The notes below the pieces were generated by a model that did not search any database, was not told the DNA's origin, and saw only the letters and a list, made by a program, of their open reading frames with translations. 64,000 nucleotides of DNA from Helianthus annuus (Eukaryota > Streptophyta > Magnoliopsida > Asterales > Asteraceae). The first letter of the stretch is position 1, and each line of letters starts with the position of its first letter. Location: assembly GCF_002127325.2 (NCBI RefSeq), contig NC_035448.2, forward strand, positions 121,186,282-121,250,281. Direction: 5' to 3'. This document shows positions 32,824 through 44,580 of the stretch, piece after piece. Position numbers and translations under genes: made by a program.

Positions 32824-35254
32824 TGTGACAACCCGAGATTTCAAGGCCTTTCCGTTTAGCTATCATTTAACTATCATTGATCTCACAATCCTGTTTCTGA
32901 TTCATGTGGTGTCAAGTGTAGTTTTATGAATGACCAGCAGTTATGTGTTATGTGTTACATGTTCCTCGCTTGTTTATTAATCTGTTTAGGGTGCATGATA
33001 ATTTTATTAAACTAACGTTAATAGCACTTTTGGGCCGCAAGCCATTGGGCCACATTAGTGACCCTTGTGATACACTTCACCTCGGCCTGAATAAACATGA
33101 ACCGAGCCTAACCTATTCCGTGTGGGCTTTGATCAAACCTGGCCCAGTTGTGTTAACGTTTAATGTGTATAGGATCGGCCCACTTGTTAGGTTTTGGCTT
33201 CATAATTAAGTGTACGCAACATCCTATGTCTCTCATCACCATAACATAACAAACCAAACCCTACTTCTCCTTTATTCGCGTTGGTAGACCTTGAGAACCC
33301 CCCGTCTTTGAGACTCTACCTCGCTTAACTTATGCTCTCGATTAGTTCTTGTACTTTAAATCCCTTGTGATTATGAAACTATGTGCTAGTTGATTGTGTC
33401 ATGCATGCCTAGTGTATCGGTTCATAATGTAATTAGTGATTATGTTCATACTTGATGTTAAGTGTGTTATTTGTTTATATGATAATAGATGTTTATGTTA
33501 TGATGATAGACTGTTGATAAATACAAGATTCAGTGGTTGTAACCGATTGTTTTAGCTGACTAGGGCTTCATAGGATCATCAATATATGAACGTGTGAAAT
33601 TATTATGATATGTAACAACTACAACCCACTTATGGTTCCAAGGATTTTTGTGATAATAATTATGTATTGAGTGATTAAATCGTTGGGAAAAAGGACTCGA
33701 GAGTAATCAGGTAGGTTGAAGGGGGTTATGTTAGTTTAGCGGTGTTTGGGCCACGTAAACAGGAGCCCAGCGATGAACAATGGGCTGCAACGGGTGGGCC
33801 TGATGGGATTGGGCCGGGTGTTAACTAAAGATGGTAATGTTTGGGTCACATGAGGAACAATCTGGTTGTTTTGAATATCCTTTGCTAATTAATCCGAGCA
33901 AAACATTTGTTGTGATGATTTGTTATTTGTTGGGTTGTAACTGATCATAAGGGCCGATGAAACTTGATTTAATTGGGCCAGGGATAGACAAGCATTATGG
34001 GCGGCCAAGTAATTAGTTAGCTTACAATCTGAGTTGGGCCGAGGGGTTTGAGGGGCTGCTTAGCCCACTATGTACGTGGCTGGGCTGCATGACCACGGGT
34101 CATCAGCTAAGCCCATACCGTTGTGATAATTGGTTATGTTGGGTTGGGCCGGTAACTTGTGGAATCAAGATATTGATTAACTTTTGTAGTGATATATAAA
34201 CTTCTATAATGATATGGTATGTACACATATAAACCTGTGAATTAATATGATATATAGTGTTACTGATAACTATGTTGTAGGATTTTTAGTTATAAGCGTA
34301 TATTCACGGAAAGGATAATCAAATCACCCAACATGCATTATGGTGTAAACGTGACTTTGTTTGATGACATATGTGCAAAGACGTGTAAATAATTGTGCAT
34401 ACGAAACTGATTGTTATGTGTAACTATCATAGGGCTTGGTTAATCACTGTTGTTAAAAGAGTAATTAATTCTACCGAGCAAATCAAAGGTGAGTTCATTC
34501 CTCTTGAGCATGCGTCTCGGTGGTTGGGACCGTCTTTGGGTATCCCTGGGAGGGATAGGTTTTGGGTAACTTGTTTGGGTATTCCTGAGAGGAATACGTC
34601 TTGTTGTAAATCGGTAATGTTGGATAATATGCTCATCCTATCACCTTTAAAGTCCCTCCGTGTTGTTTGGTTACCTGAGAGGTAACAAGGTATTAGTTAG
34701 TAGCGCTACTTAGGTTTGGCAACCTCACCCCGTACCTGGGAGGACGGGTGTTGAACTAATAACCTAGTCATGACCAATGCTTTGATAGGAGCATTGGAGA
34801 AAGGGCAATGTAAATCAGAAGCCGTCTTGTATTCGGGGTATTATCAACATTAAATTCAATGGATTAACTAAACACTTGGTAACCAACGTTTTTCGTAAAA
34901 CTATGAACTCACCAGCGTTGTCTGATACACTTGTTGCATGCTCGCAGGTCGTTAGATATCTTGGATTGGGGAACTTGCTGTCTGGAGTAGGTGGAGTGGT
35001 CATGGGTCGACTGGAGGGACTCATTTGATTGATTATTGCTATTATACATTGGTTTTAAACAATTTAACTTTGGTTTACTGTTTGCTTCCGCTGAACATGA
35101 TGGTTTTCATTTAAACGTGTTGATGACATTTTTTATTAATAATTGGGGATTTTATTTATAGACTTGAATGGGTTCAATGTAATTAGTGGCTTGTGGTTGG
35201 TACGTCACATGCCTAACAGGGACATTCCCTAGGTGGTATTTTGGGGGTGTGACA
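32824..35254 (+). repeat. Gypsy LTR, second copy
   Basis: 2,431 bp, TGTGACAACCC...GGGGTGTGACA with intact TG/CA ends. It is both the 3' LTR of the unit to its left and the 5' LTR of the truncated unit to its right. It contains a run of short hairpins at 34541-34750. Confidence 0.93.
34541..34750 (+). repeat. Series of short hairpins in the gypsy LTR
   Basis: TATCCCTGGGAGGGATA (34541-34557), GTATTCCTGAGAGGAATAC (34579-34597) and GTTACCTGAGAGGTAAC (34670-34686) are perfect stems with 3-base loops. A longer CACCCCGT...ACGGGTG pair is at about 34726-34750. In the other LTR the second and third stems are intact and the first is broken. Confidence 0.8.
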
Positions 35255-35257
35255 GTT

Positions 35258-35270
35258 TGGTATCAGAGCC
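35258..35270 (+). promoter_or_regulatory. Primer binding site of the second gypsy unit
   Basis: TGGTATCAGAGCC three bases after the LTR end at 35254, as at 21237. Confidence 0.9.
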
Positions 35271-35804
35271 ACTGGTTATAGTGAACTTGGTTTTAAAACG
35301 TTTTTATAAAATCAGACTATAACCGAACAGTTCCGAAATCGACCATGACACTCAGCTCCAGACTGCAAGGTTCGTTTCTCGTTTACTATTGCATAGTATA
35401 TCTAGTGTACACTTATGTATGACATTACACGTGAACGCACACTTGGCACTACAGTATGAGTCCTTATGTTACCAACCCCTTTATGTGATCTGTTAGTGTG
35501 ACACTACCCTTCGACTATTGTGATTCTTAATCCTGTAAAACTTTCGTCTGCTATTTGAATATGGGGGAAACCTTTAGCGCAAGTTAAGAGGCACTAAGAT
35601 GAGCATGCAAATTGCCTTATTATTATGGGTGTACACATAATAATAATGTGAGGTGCATGTGAGTCCCAGTGAGGCTTAACGAGCGCGAGAAGGGTTCTGT
35701 CCTATTGTTTGGTGTAAACTATGTAGTTTGTAGGTGTCAACGTGATATTTGACTCCTGCCTTAGCTCGATCCTTAAACTTCTTCCCTCTCCTTATATAGA
35801 ATCA
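35271..35804 (+). other. Leader of the second gypsy unit
   Basis: Near-identical to 21250-21784. Its gag start is ATG (35805), unlike the TTG at 21785. Confidence 0.75.
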
Positions 35805-36330
35805 TGAGTTGGGCATTGAGATGGCTAATGCAATGACTTGGGATGATTTTAAGGAATTGATGCGAGAAGAGTACTGTCCTCGTGATGAGATTCAGAAGCT
35901 TGAGAATGAGTACTACGATTTGCAGATGGAAGGTTCTGAGATCGAGGCTTACACGAAACGATCTCATGAACTAGCAATTTTGTGCCCTAACCTGTCTCGA
36001 CCTCGACATCGACAAATTGAGTTGTATCTCAAGGGCCTAGCATCAGCTGTAAAGGGTTATGTCACTGCTGCAAACCTTAACAATCTGCCCTGGATCATTC
36101 GTTTGGCACATAAGATTACTGACCAAGAGGTTGAGCGTGGCTCATTGCCGCCTCGTAAATCTGCTACTACCACTGCTGCTACAACTACCACACTTGTTCT
36201 TGATAACAAGCGAAAATGGAACGATGCTGACAAAGCAACCAGTGCCACTCAATCTCAGAACCGCAGTTTTAGGCAGCCGTCTTCGGTGAATCAGAATCAG
36301 AACGACAATTCAAATCAGGGCTCCTACGCG
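35805..36330 (+). pseudogene. Gypsy gag of the second unit, deleted and truncated
   Basis: After ATG AGT the sequence jumps to the middle of gag (GIEMANAMTWDDFKELMREEYC), so about 330 bases of the N-terminal part are missing. It continues closely matching 29535-30075 to SNQGSYAG and then passes straight into Copia-type sequence at 36331. The region deleted here includes the site where Copia copy 1 inserted in the first unit. Confidence 0.82.
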
Positions 36331-36796
36331 GGATTTCAAGATTTGGAGCACAAAAAGTTCTTTTCTACTTTTTTTCTTTATTTACTCACAATTCCATGGT
36401 TCAAATTCTACCAAATTCTTAAAATTTATTAAAAACCATTCACAAACGTCATGTCAAAAGATTAGAAGTGTTTGAAGCTGTTTTCATCATCAAAATTGAA
36501 AAAAATCATCAAAAAAAGGTCTGGAGAGCAAGAGCATAAAGCACATAAGGGATTTATCAAGCGCATGATCAGAAGAGCAGGAGTGTCTTACGCGCGCATG
36601 ATTCAACCGTTGGTATTTTATCGCACACAGGAGGTCTCATACGCTTACAAGGTTAATACGCGAGAGGCTCATCCATTTTAGATTGGTCTTATGCTTGATA
36701 AGTCTTCCGTTTGATTGATTCATATGCTTAGTTGCTCATCCGTTCTAAGGCTCATATGCTTGAAGTGTTTTTCAAATTTTGTTATGTGTTGGAACA

Positions 36797-38966
36797 ATGG
36801 ATTATGATACGTTAAATTGGTTTGCTGCAACACCAACCATGGTAGTTCAAAAAATGAATCTAGACAACAAAATGGGAACCACAAATAAACCACCCAACTT
36901 GCTTAGAATGGAGGATTATCCGAGGTGGGTAGGAAAGTTTGAGAATTACGTTCAGGCAAACAATTTTGATGCATGGATGGCTATAGAGGATGAGTACTTG
37001 ATTTAGAAGAATGAGAATGGTCAGAATATCAAAGTTACTCAGATTCCCGAGAATGGGAGAGATAAGTATACTCGTGAGAAAAAAGATGATGACTTTACTA
37101 CAGAAGTCAATCAATCAAGAGATTCTGGAACTTCTACAGCATAACGGTTCTTGTCAATCGACCTGCTGGGCATTACACAACAAAAATCGAGGAAACAATG
37201 AAATAAGGAAAACAAAAGATCTCTACTCAAAAAGGAGTTTGACATTTTTACGGCTATAAAAAGAGAAATTTTGAAATAATTGATCGAAAGATTTCTTTAT
37301 CTGGTTGCTGAGATGAATCGAATTGGTATTGAAAAAGAAGACTCGGAGTTAATGGGTAAGTTAGATAAGTTAGCTGATAGAAAGTGATCGGGGTACTTAT
37401 ATGTTGATCTTGTAGTCAAATCCAAATGAATATGTGAGACTGAATCTGGCAAAACTGATTGAAAAGCTTGAGGCTCATGAATTAGAACTTAAAAAGAAAG
37501 CCAAGATGAAGTCGGTTGCTATTCCACAAGATATTGGGTTATACTACAAAGGGCCGGATCAGGTTATTACAGCTAGTAAAAAGATTCAAACGGCATTCGG
37601 TGCTGAGTCAGCAGGTGGAATTCTTTTGTTAGCAGTAGTTCTGGTTATTCACAGTCTCCACAATCAATGTATAACTGTGCTAGATCTTGTTCTACTCCTC
37701 AACAGACATTTCAACAATCTTTAAACAAAGCAGTCATAGTTCAAACCAAATAGCCGATGTTCTCCAATGTAACATAGCTGTTTATCTTCAGAATGCTCAC
37801 GGGTTGTGTGCAACAAATGTCAAAGAGCACATACCATTTCTAGCTTCTGTTCTAGAATCTTATGAAAATTGAAAAGCAATGAGAGAAAAACGCACATTAC
37901 AAAGAGAGAAAATGTTTTATGTGACTCTGATGATACGGTTAACATGTATCAAATGATTAGGTTAGACAAAATATATTATGATCTTGATTTTCTGATAAAA
38001 AATGTGAATGTGGCGTTAATTGCAAAGAAATTAAACTTATTGAAAATGTTGCTTTGCAAGTAAAAACTGATAAAAAAGAATGTTTCAAGTGAGAACAAAA
38101 GCTTTTCAAGAAATAATAATTAGAAAAATTTTGCTGAAACGACTTATTACTAGTCTGAGTTTTCTTTCAATGATAGGAAAAGATATAATCAGAAATGTAG
38201 AAAACAACGGAATTACAGAAACAATGAATATCAGGGTAGAGGTAATTGGAATTTCAGAAACAACCATTTCCAAGGAAAGTCAAAGTTTTGAAAGAACGTT
38301 AAGTTTGTGTCCGAGATAAGTTCTCAAAGTGAGAAAGAAACTCAATTTAGAAACCAATCAAATAAAGAATTTCTTGAACAGAAAGAAAAGCGTGAACAAC
38401 CTGAAGAGTCATCTTCTCATACGAGAAATCATTATGAGAAGCAATGCAATAACTGTCAAGAATTTGGCCACATTGCTTATAATTCTCTAAACAAAGGTCC
38501 TAAAGCATGTTCATGTTAACAAACCTGATGTTGTTAAGCCAATTGCAACAAAATACGTTCCAAAACAAATTTTAAAAAGAGACGTTGAATATGTTAAAGA
38601 TGTTTTACCATCGGAAAAATAAAAGGTTTTTGAAACTAGAGAAAGTTCAGGTGTTAAGGTTGAAAGTGTTAAATCAAAATATTATGTCAGAAAGATAAAA
38701 TTAAACAGTCAAAAGGTGTTAAGGTTGAAAATGTTAAATCAAAATATTATGTAAGAAAGATAAAATCGAACAGTCAAAATTGGGTTGTGAAAAAGACTGT
38801 TACTTCTGAGACAGTTGGAAAAAAGTGAAAATTTAAATGTTAAATGAAAGTGAATTAACAAATGTTGTCACATAAGAAACTGAATGTGAGAATAAGAATG
38901 TAGTTATTGATGTTGTTAAGAATAACGAACCCAAGACCAAGAAGGCTTGGGTTTCCCTCTTTAAAT
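36797..38966 (+). pseudogene. Copia gag remnant (copy 3)
   Basis: ATG 36797 opens MDYDTLNWFAATPTMVVQKM, then PPNLLRMEDYPRWVGKFENYVQANNFDAW, clearly related to the gag start at 23098. Many stops and frameshifts follow. IPQDIGLYYKGPD (near 37527) and a knuckle CNNCQEFGHIAYNS with its last Cys lost (near 38436) are recognisable, as is KKAWVSLF at the C-terminal end (38940-38964). A repeated block of about 75 bp occurs near 38660-38770. Confidence 0.7.
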
Positions 38967-38989
38967 AATCTGCTTCGTGTGTGTGAAAG

Positions 38990-39811
38990 GGCTCCTAAGG
39001 TTCTCAAAATGGATAATTGATAGTAGAGCGTCCCGACACATGACGAGAATATTTGCCTTATCATACGATGCCAGACCAATAAAAGGCGGGTATGTCGGAT
39101 TTGCGGGTAACCAAGGAGGTCAGATTATTGGAGAAGGAGGTTTGGGCAACAGAACAGTGTCTTTTGACAAAGTTAATTACATTGCTTAATTGGAAAACAA
39201 CTTGTTAAGTGTCTCATAGATATGTGATAAGAAGTTCCTAGTTCACTTCAATGATAAAGCGTGCATGATTTTCAAGCCATGGTTTATCATACCAGAAGAG
39301 TGGATTTTAATGAGGGCTCCGAGAGAGAGTGACTTGTATGTACTTGATATGAGTACTGCTACCACTACTTCAAAGGTTGCCCAATGTTTTGTCACTAAAG
39401 CAACAGAGAAAGAGTCAATCCTTTGGCATCGAAAGATGGGTCATATTCATTTAAGAAAGATGAATTATTTGGTTCAAAACAATCTCGTGGAAGGTGTGAA
39501 TGTAAAGCATTTCATTTGAGTGATGATTATGTCAATTCTAAGAAAGGAAAACAGCAGAAGAATCACATCCACGGAAGATGTTCAGTTCGATCAAGTTACC
39601 TTTGGAGATATTACATATGGATCTTTTCAGAACTGTGAATGTCAAAAGTGTCACCAGAGATCTTTATTGTCTGGTTGTTACTGATGATTTTTCAAGATTC
39701 TCCTAGGTAATGTTTTTGGAATCGAAGGATGAAATTTTTGACTACTTGATGATCTTGTTCAAGAAGATTGAGAATCTATATCACCTACCGATTCATCAAA
39801 TCAGAGGTGAT
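38990..39811 (+). pseudogene. Copia protease, pre-integrase and integrase start (copy 3)
   Basis: WIIDSRASRHMTR near 39010 is the Copia protease site with Gly replaced by Arg (DSG to DSR). FAGNQGGQIIGEGG follows, then the pre-integrase motif LWHRKMGHIHLRKMNYLVQN (39420-39480), then frame-shifted integrase core (VTDDFSRF, YLMILFKKIENLYHLPIHQIRGD). The sequence is interrupted exactly after this last Asp, the position of the second catalytic residue. RT and RNase H are absent. It shows that this lineage once had pol. Confidence 0.78.
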
Positions 39812-40208
39812 TGATAGTCTAGGATCCGGCTAGTTTAGACGGAAGTTTGGGTAAAAAAGAATTAATTCGGTAGAATATTATTAAGAATGGAGTAGAAGTA
39901 GAATAGTCAAATGATTCATTCATACCGAAAGAGTATACATCATTTACAAGCTGGAGAAAAAAAATTTCTCCATCATTTCCCCTCTAGGAACTCCAAAACT
40001 TAACAACTTTGAACACATGAGCACTATTTATAGGGATGACACATCCGTGCGAATGAGTCTTGTCCGTGCGGAGGAGTCTCATCCGTACAAACCACTCTTG
40101 TGCTTCAAATTGTCATGTGTTTGTTTCTAACATGCACTATACAATATTCAACACACGTTCTATCTAGCCTATTCGCACAGTGATGGACACACAAAATACG
40201 CACTAACA
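39812..40208 (-). repeat. 3' LTR of the small LTR element
   Basis: 397 bp, TGATAGTCTAGG...GCACTAACA. A purine tract follows (CAAGGGGGGA on the minus strand, about 40210-40220). The minus-strand TATA box TATAAATA is at 40025-40032 with CATCCGTGCGAATGAG-type words immediately upstream (40045-40092). Confidence 0.85.
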
Positions 40209-42065
40209 ATTCCCCCCTTGTAGGTCGCTGTCGAAGCTTGATATTTGAAAACGAGAGCCGTGTTTGAGTATTTTCAACTTCAATCAAGCATTTGATATCT
40301 TCAGATAGTCTCCCTTGATTGATGATTTGGGCTTGCATTCCCCCTGAAATGACTCTTCAGGTCTTAGTTTGCACGGTTTCCAACCTCCTTTGATTTGCTA
40401 TGCCGCAATCTTCATGAATAATCACCAACTTGAAACTAATTGATACAACATCTCTGGTTCAACATTAATCATATCCATGTTTGGTTTTTGATTTACCACT
40501 TCAACTCAATCTCTTAATCTTCAAAAACCCAACCAGGAATTGATAGAAACTTCGAATCACCACACCGGTAAACTTCAAGTCTATGAATTCCAACGAAAAT
40601 CTGAAATCCCGTTTTTCGTAATCATCTTTAAGCACACTACTGAATGATTGATCAGTGTAAACGATAATCTGCACAATCAGCAAATCTTCATCGGATAACA
40701 AATCATATGGTAAGACATCCACATCTCAGAAACATTCTTCCATGATCAGATTCACATTCTTCCTCTTCAGTCACGAAAACAGATGTATAGTCTTCTCCGT
40801 TAGTCCTGACAGCAACTTAATCACCAAACATCATCATTTCCCGCCGGTTAGTCTGAAAAACGATTCCTCTGCTCGAAGATTAACCATTCTGACACTTTAA
40901 ACTATCACAAAGCTGTGATATCTTTTAAGTATCGACAACACTGATGCATCTTCTAACGCCAATCCTACAAACCGGCTTGACGAAGACCCGAGACTCAAAC
41001 CCTAAGACATCAATCTGACTATGATCTGTAGAATCTGAACTTCTTATGATCATGAACTAACGAAACCAGATCCTATGCATCCCCGGACAATCTGAAGTCG
41101 GGACCACCCGAATACTGTTGCATGTCTGAATTTCAAAAATGCCGGAATTTCAATATATTCCGATGAAATTTTTATTCCCCCCCCCTTATTTTTCCAAATT
41201 CTGACATCTCTAAACTTATAGCTGAATTTCCCCTTAAACTTGGCAAATTCAGTCCTCTCTATTCTAAAAAAAACTCAAATATGCGGAAAATGTGACATTT
41301 TGCTCCACAAAAGTAAGTTTTTCATCAATGCGGATTTTTCTTTAAGGCTCATTAATAGTCACTATACCAAATGGTAACGTTCTGCATAGGTATCCGTGAC
41401 TACCCCATTATCGTCACTACATTGTGATAGCATCATTAAATCTATTCTCTGAAGCCCCCGACGGTGTCCCCGAAGAACCCGTATTTGACGTTAAAACTCG
41501 AAAAAATTTTCAATCACCACAATTTTTCTAGACAATCGTCTCATCACTACGATCAAAAAATGCCTTTTTTAGGCATTTGACTCATTCGTGCGAATGTCTC
41601 CTTCGTGAGAACGAAATGATTTTAGAACAAATTAGGCTTAGTTCATGCGGATAAGATTTCCTTTATACGGATGAATGTCTTCCGTGCAGATGAAGGTTGG
41701 TTCATGCGAATGTAGGACTAGTTCATGCTGATGAACACGATTTGCTAAACGGATAAGGTTTAGTTCCATGCGGATGTAGTTCCTTCGTATGGATGTAAGA
41801 CACCTTTGCAAAAATGTGGTCTTGTCCGTTTGAACGTTGCTGATTTAATTCTTCGATCTAAAATCTTCATTTCTATGAATTTAATGATGATTCTTTAACA
41901 GATATGGTCGAAATTTATTTCTAAATAATCCTATGGTTTAAATTTACTTTTTGTTCGTGAATTGACCATTTATTTTATGATTTACATCTAAAACCCATAA
42001 AAAATCCATAATTCATGAGCGTAGGTGATTTAGTCAACTGTTAGATCGATTGAATCGGTATCGTA
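40209..42065 (-). other. Non-coding interior of the small LTR element
   Basis: 1.86 kb without a supported coding frame on either strand. It has a second CAGGGGGAAT purine block near 40340 and CpG words towards the 5' end. It is probably moved by another element's proteins. Confidence 0.65.
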
Positions 42066-42077
42066 TCTCTGATACCA
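42066..42077 (-). promoter_or_regulatory. Primer binding site of the small LTR element
   Basis: Minus strand TGGTATCAGAGA, two bases inside the 5' LTR; one mismatch at the last base to the usual TGGTATCAGAGC. Confidence 0.85.
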
Positions 42078-42079
42078 AT

Positions 42080-42323
42080 TGAGAGTCCAGGATCTAGCGG
42101 GTTTAGATGGAAGTTTGGGTAGAAAAGAACTAATTCGGTAGAATATTATTAAGAATGGAGTGAAGCAGAATACTCGAATGATTCATTCATACCGAAAAAG
42201 TATACATCATTTACAAACTGGAGAATATCTCCAGCATTTCCCCTCTGGGAACTCCAAAACTTAACAACTTTGAACACATGAGCAGTATTTATAGGGATGA
42301 CTCATCCGTGCGAATGAGTCTTA
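42080..42323 (-). repeat. 5' LTR of the small LTR element, truncated
   Basis: Aligns with 39812-40055 and then stops at GAATGAGTCTTA, where unrelated Athila-like sequence begins. About 150 bp of the U3 end are missing. Confidence 0.82.
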
Positions 42324-43452
42324 TTCAGATATAGTTCAAGATGGCGCGACCAGTTCATGGTGGGACCCCAAATTTCAAAAATTTTCTTTATTTTCTTTAT
42401 CTTGTCTTGGTTTAAGTTGAAAAACCCAAGTTCTAACAATATTATTTTTACAAATTTACAATCGATAGCGCTGTAATAAAAAGAACCATATAAGAAAAAT
42501 TTATAATAGGCATAACAATCCTTTTAAAATTTGATTGTATATACATTTTCACACTTTTAACCCTTTTCCCACAAATAGTAAATTTTGAGCCTTTACCAAG
42601 CATATAATACCATATCTTTACTAAATGCTCACTTTTCATTTCTTTTGTGATAGCTTGTATGATTCTTACAAATCTAGAACTTGCAAAGACAACGCATTCC
42701 CGGTCCTTACCGACTAATCCAAGAAAGTAAATGATTGAGGCATTAGAACTATAACCGTATTCATTTAACCTTATTTTTCATCTATCTCCCCACCAAAACC
42801 AAAAATTCCCTAGTTAACCCTTTAAGCCTAAACCTTTTATTTCAAAACTTGCAAAATAAATTTTGCAACAACCAGCCATCAACCACAAACCTTTTACTTT
42901 TACACCCCTTATTTTAGCAAAAATTAGGTTCTTTTGAAAATGCAAAAAATGACTTAGTTGCTTGAAATAATTAAGCAAGTCTCAAAAATCTTGCTTAAAG
43001 TTTGTAAATTGTATTGTTTGTATCAAAGTCAAAAATAAACAATTTTTTCAAAAGAAAACCAACATTTTTACGCCTTTCGCCACTTTCCCAACAAAAATCC
43101 CTACCCCTAGCCAAAACCTACCCTTTAAAGTTCAACACTAGGACCGAGCGTTTCACTTGTACATCTTCGGCCGAGTATTGAGTGACTACTTGTTAGGTGT
43201 GTGAAATTGTATATAGCTTAATGGAATTTTAAGAGGTATGTTGTGCCTAAAAATGTTTTTTCTTAAAAAGTGTTCTAAATAAATCATGACGAATAGGATT
43301 GTAAATAAAATAAAAACAAAATAAAAAGAACTTGGATACCCGACACCCTAAGCAAGACCCAAGACTTCTTCTCTACCTCTTCTATTTGGGTGTGTAAGCA
43401 ATATCAAAGAGTTTTGGTTGAGAACAGGCAAAGATTTAAGTGTGGGGGTATT
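42324..43452 (+). other. Athila-like 3' non-coding region
   Basis: No gene. It ends in GATTTAAGTGTGGGGGTA, a purine-rich tract of the kind found before Athila-type gypsy 3' LTRs in plants. The assignment is from memory of such sequences. Confidence 0.45.
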
Positions 43453-44580
43453 TGTTATGCGCAAAAAGCAACATATAAATTATATCAAACAAGGCATAAA
43501 ATCAACCATTTTTATGTACTAATGTCGGAAAAATGCGTTTCTTTGTATACTTTTAAGTTTTAGGAATAAATAAACTTAAACGTACAAAAGGACCAAATTA
43601 ACAGCAAAAAACCAACACAAAATACAAGAAAGAGGAATTAACACACCATGCCTACCCTCCAAGCTACACCCCAAGACCAAGACAACAATCCAAAAGACAA
43701 GCACGGGTTCGTACCATCCAAAGACAGGGTCGTTCCCTACTATAGAATGTGTTCAAGGCCATGCGGATCAAGATAAAATATAGCAGGCTGGAGATACGGG
43801 ACCGTGTCCCATGAACACGGGGCTGTGGTCAACTCCCAGATATGAAGAATCTCACAATGGACCTCACAAAGTTGACCACGAGGCCACGCCTACTGTCACA
43901 CGGGACCGTGTGTGTATACGAACTAACATCAGGCATTAAATATGAATATTGAGAAGGAAGGACACGGGGCCGTGCCCCATGGGCATGGGGTCGTGTGAGG
44001 AGACTGATTTCAGCTATAAATAGAGGGGCTTAGTTCACTTCTAACTCATCCCTTGGCAGCCTTCTCTCTTACTTACCACCACTTCACCAGCACTACAACA
44101 CCATCATCCACCACATTCCACCATTATCCACTTTTAGAGTGTGTGTAGTAATCTCGGGTTCTAAGATTGATTGTAAGAGTTCTTGTCAATCAAAGACCAT
44201 GATTAGCTAATCTCTTACATCAGTTGGTGAAGATAAATCTTTTATGTATTACTTTTGATTTCCACGCATTAGCTACTTTTTATTTGGGTATGTATTAATG
44301 ACCTCAATAACTACTTTTTTTATATTGAAAGTGAACTTTACTCCATCATTTCTTCATGTTTTGTTGATTCACTCATTTGTGTCTTTACGGTCTATATAAA
44401 GCACGTTAACTACCTGGAAGGGGGTTAGAAGGGTGATTTGGGTAAAGTTCTTGCCACGTTCAGTGTATAGATCCAGCAAGGACTTGATTCAAGCCTATTA
44501 GGACTTCTCTTAAGGCAGATAACATCAAATCGGGGGAAGTAAGAACGTCTTGAATGCGCAATTTCGGTCATTTTCGTGTT
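43453..44580 (+). repeat. Athila-like LTR, right end uncertain
   Basis: Begins TGTTATGCGC directly after the purine tract. The TATA box TATAAATA is at 44015-44022. The 200 bp upstream (43790-43995) repeat palindromic words such as CACGGGGCTGTG, ACGGGACCGTGT and CACGGGGCCGTG. No second copy is in the window, so the 3' border is a guess. Confidence 0.5.

Larger units (their letters stand above)
18804..36330 (+). mobile_element. Ty3/gypsy array: LTR-internal-LTR-internal
   Basis: LTR copies at 18804-21233 and 32824-35254 are each followed by a primer binding site, leader and gag. The first internal region is full length but interrupted by a Copia element; the second stops at 36330 inside gag, where Copia sequence begins. 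Two LTRs both with downstream PBS and gag cannot come from one simple insertion; unequal recombination or a tandem insertion is needed. The gag/protease order, zinc knuckles and integrase remnants fit a chromovirus-like (Tekay/Del-type) gypsy element, which is inference. Confidence 0.8.
36331..39811 (+). mobile_element. Decayed Copia element, copy 3 (no LTR in window)
   Basis: Starts in leader-like sequence without an LTR or primer site, directly fused to gypsy gag. It holds degenerate gag (36797-38955) and protease/integrase pieces (38990-39811) of the same lineage as the elements at 22046 and 51874. It is cut at 39811 by a small LTR element. Confidence 0.7.
39812..42323 (-). mobile_element. 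Small non-autonomous LTR element (LARD/TRIM-like)
   Basis: 3' LTR 39812-40208, interior 40209-42065, primer site 42066-42077 and 5' LTR 42080-42323 (cut at its 5' end), all on the minus strand. The left flank is GTGAT; the right flank is lost. The interior has no protein domain. Short CpG words (TTCATGCGGATAAG, CCGTGCGAATGAG types) recur at 41580-41830 and in both LTRs. Confidence 0.8.
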
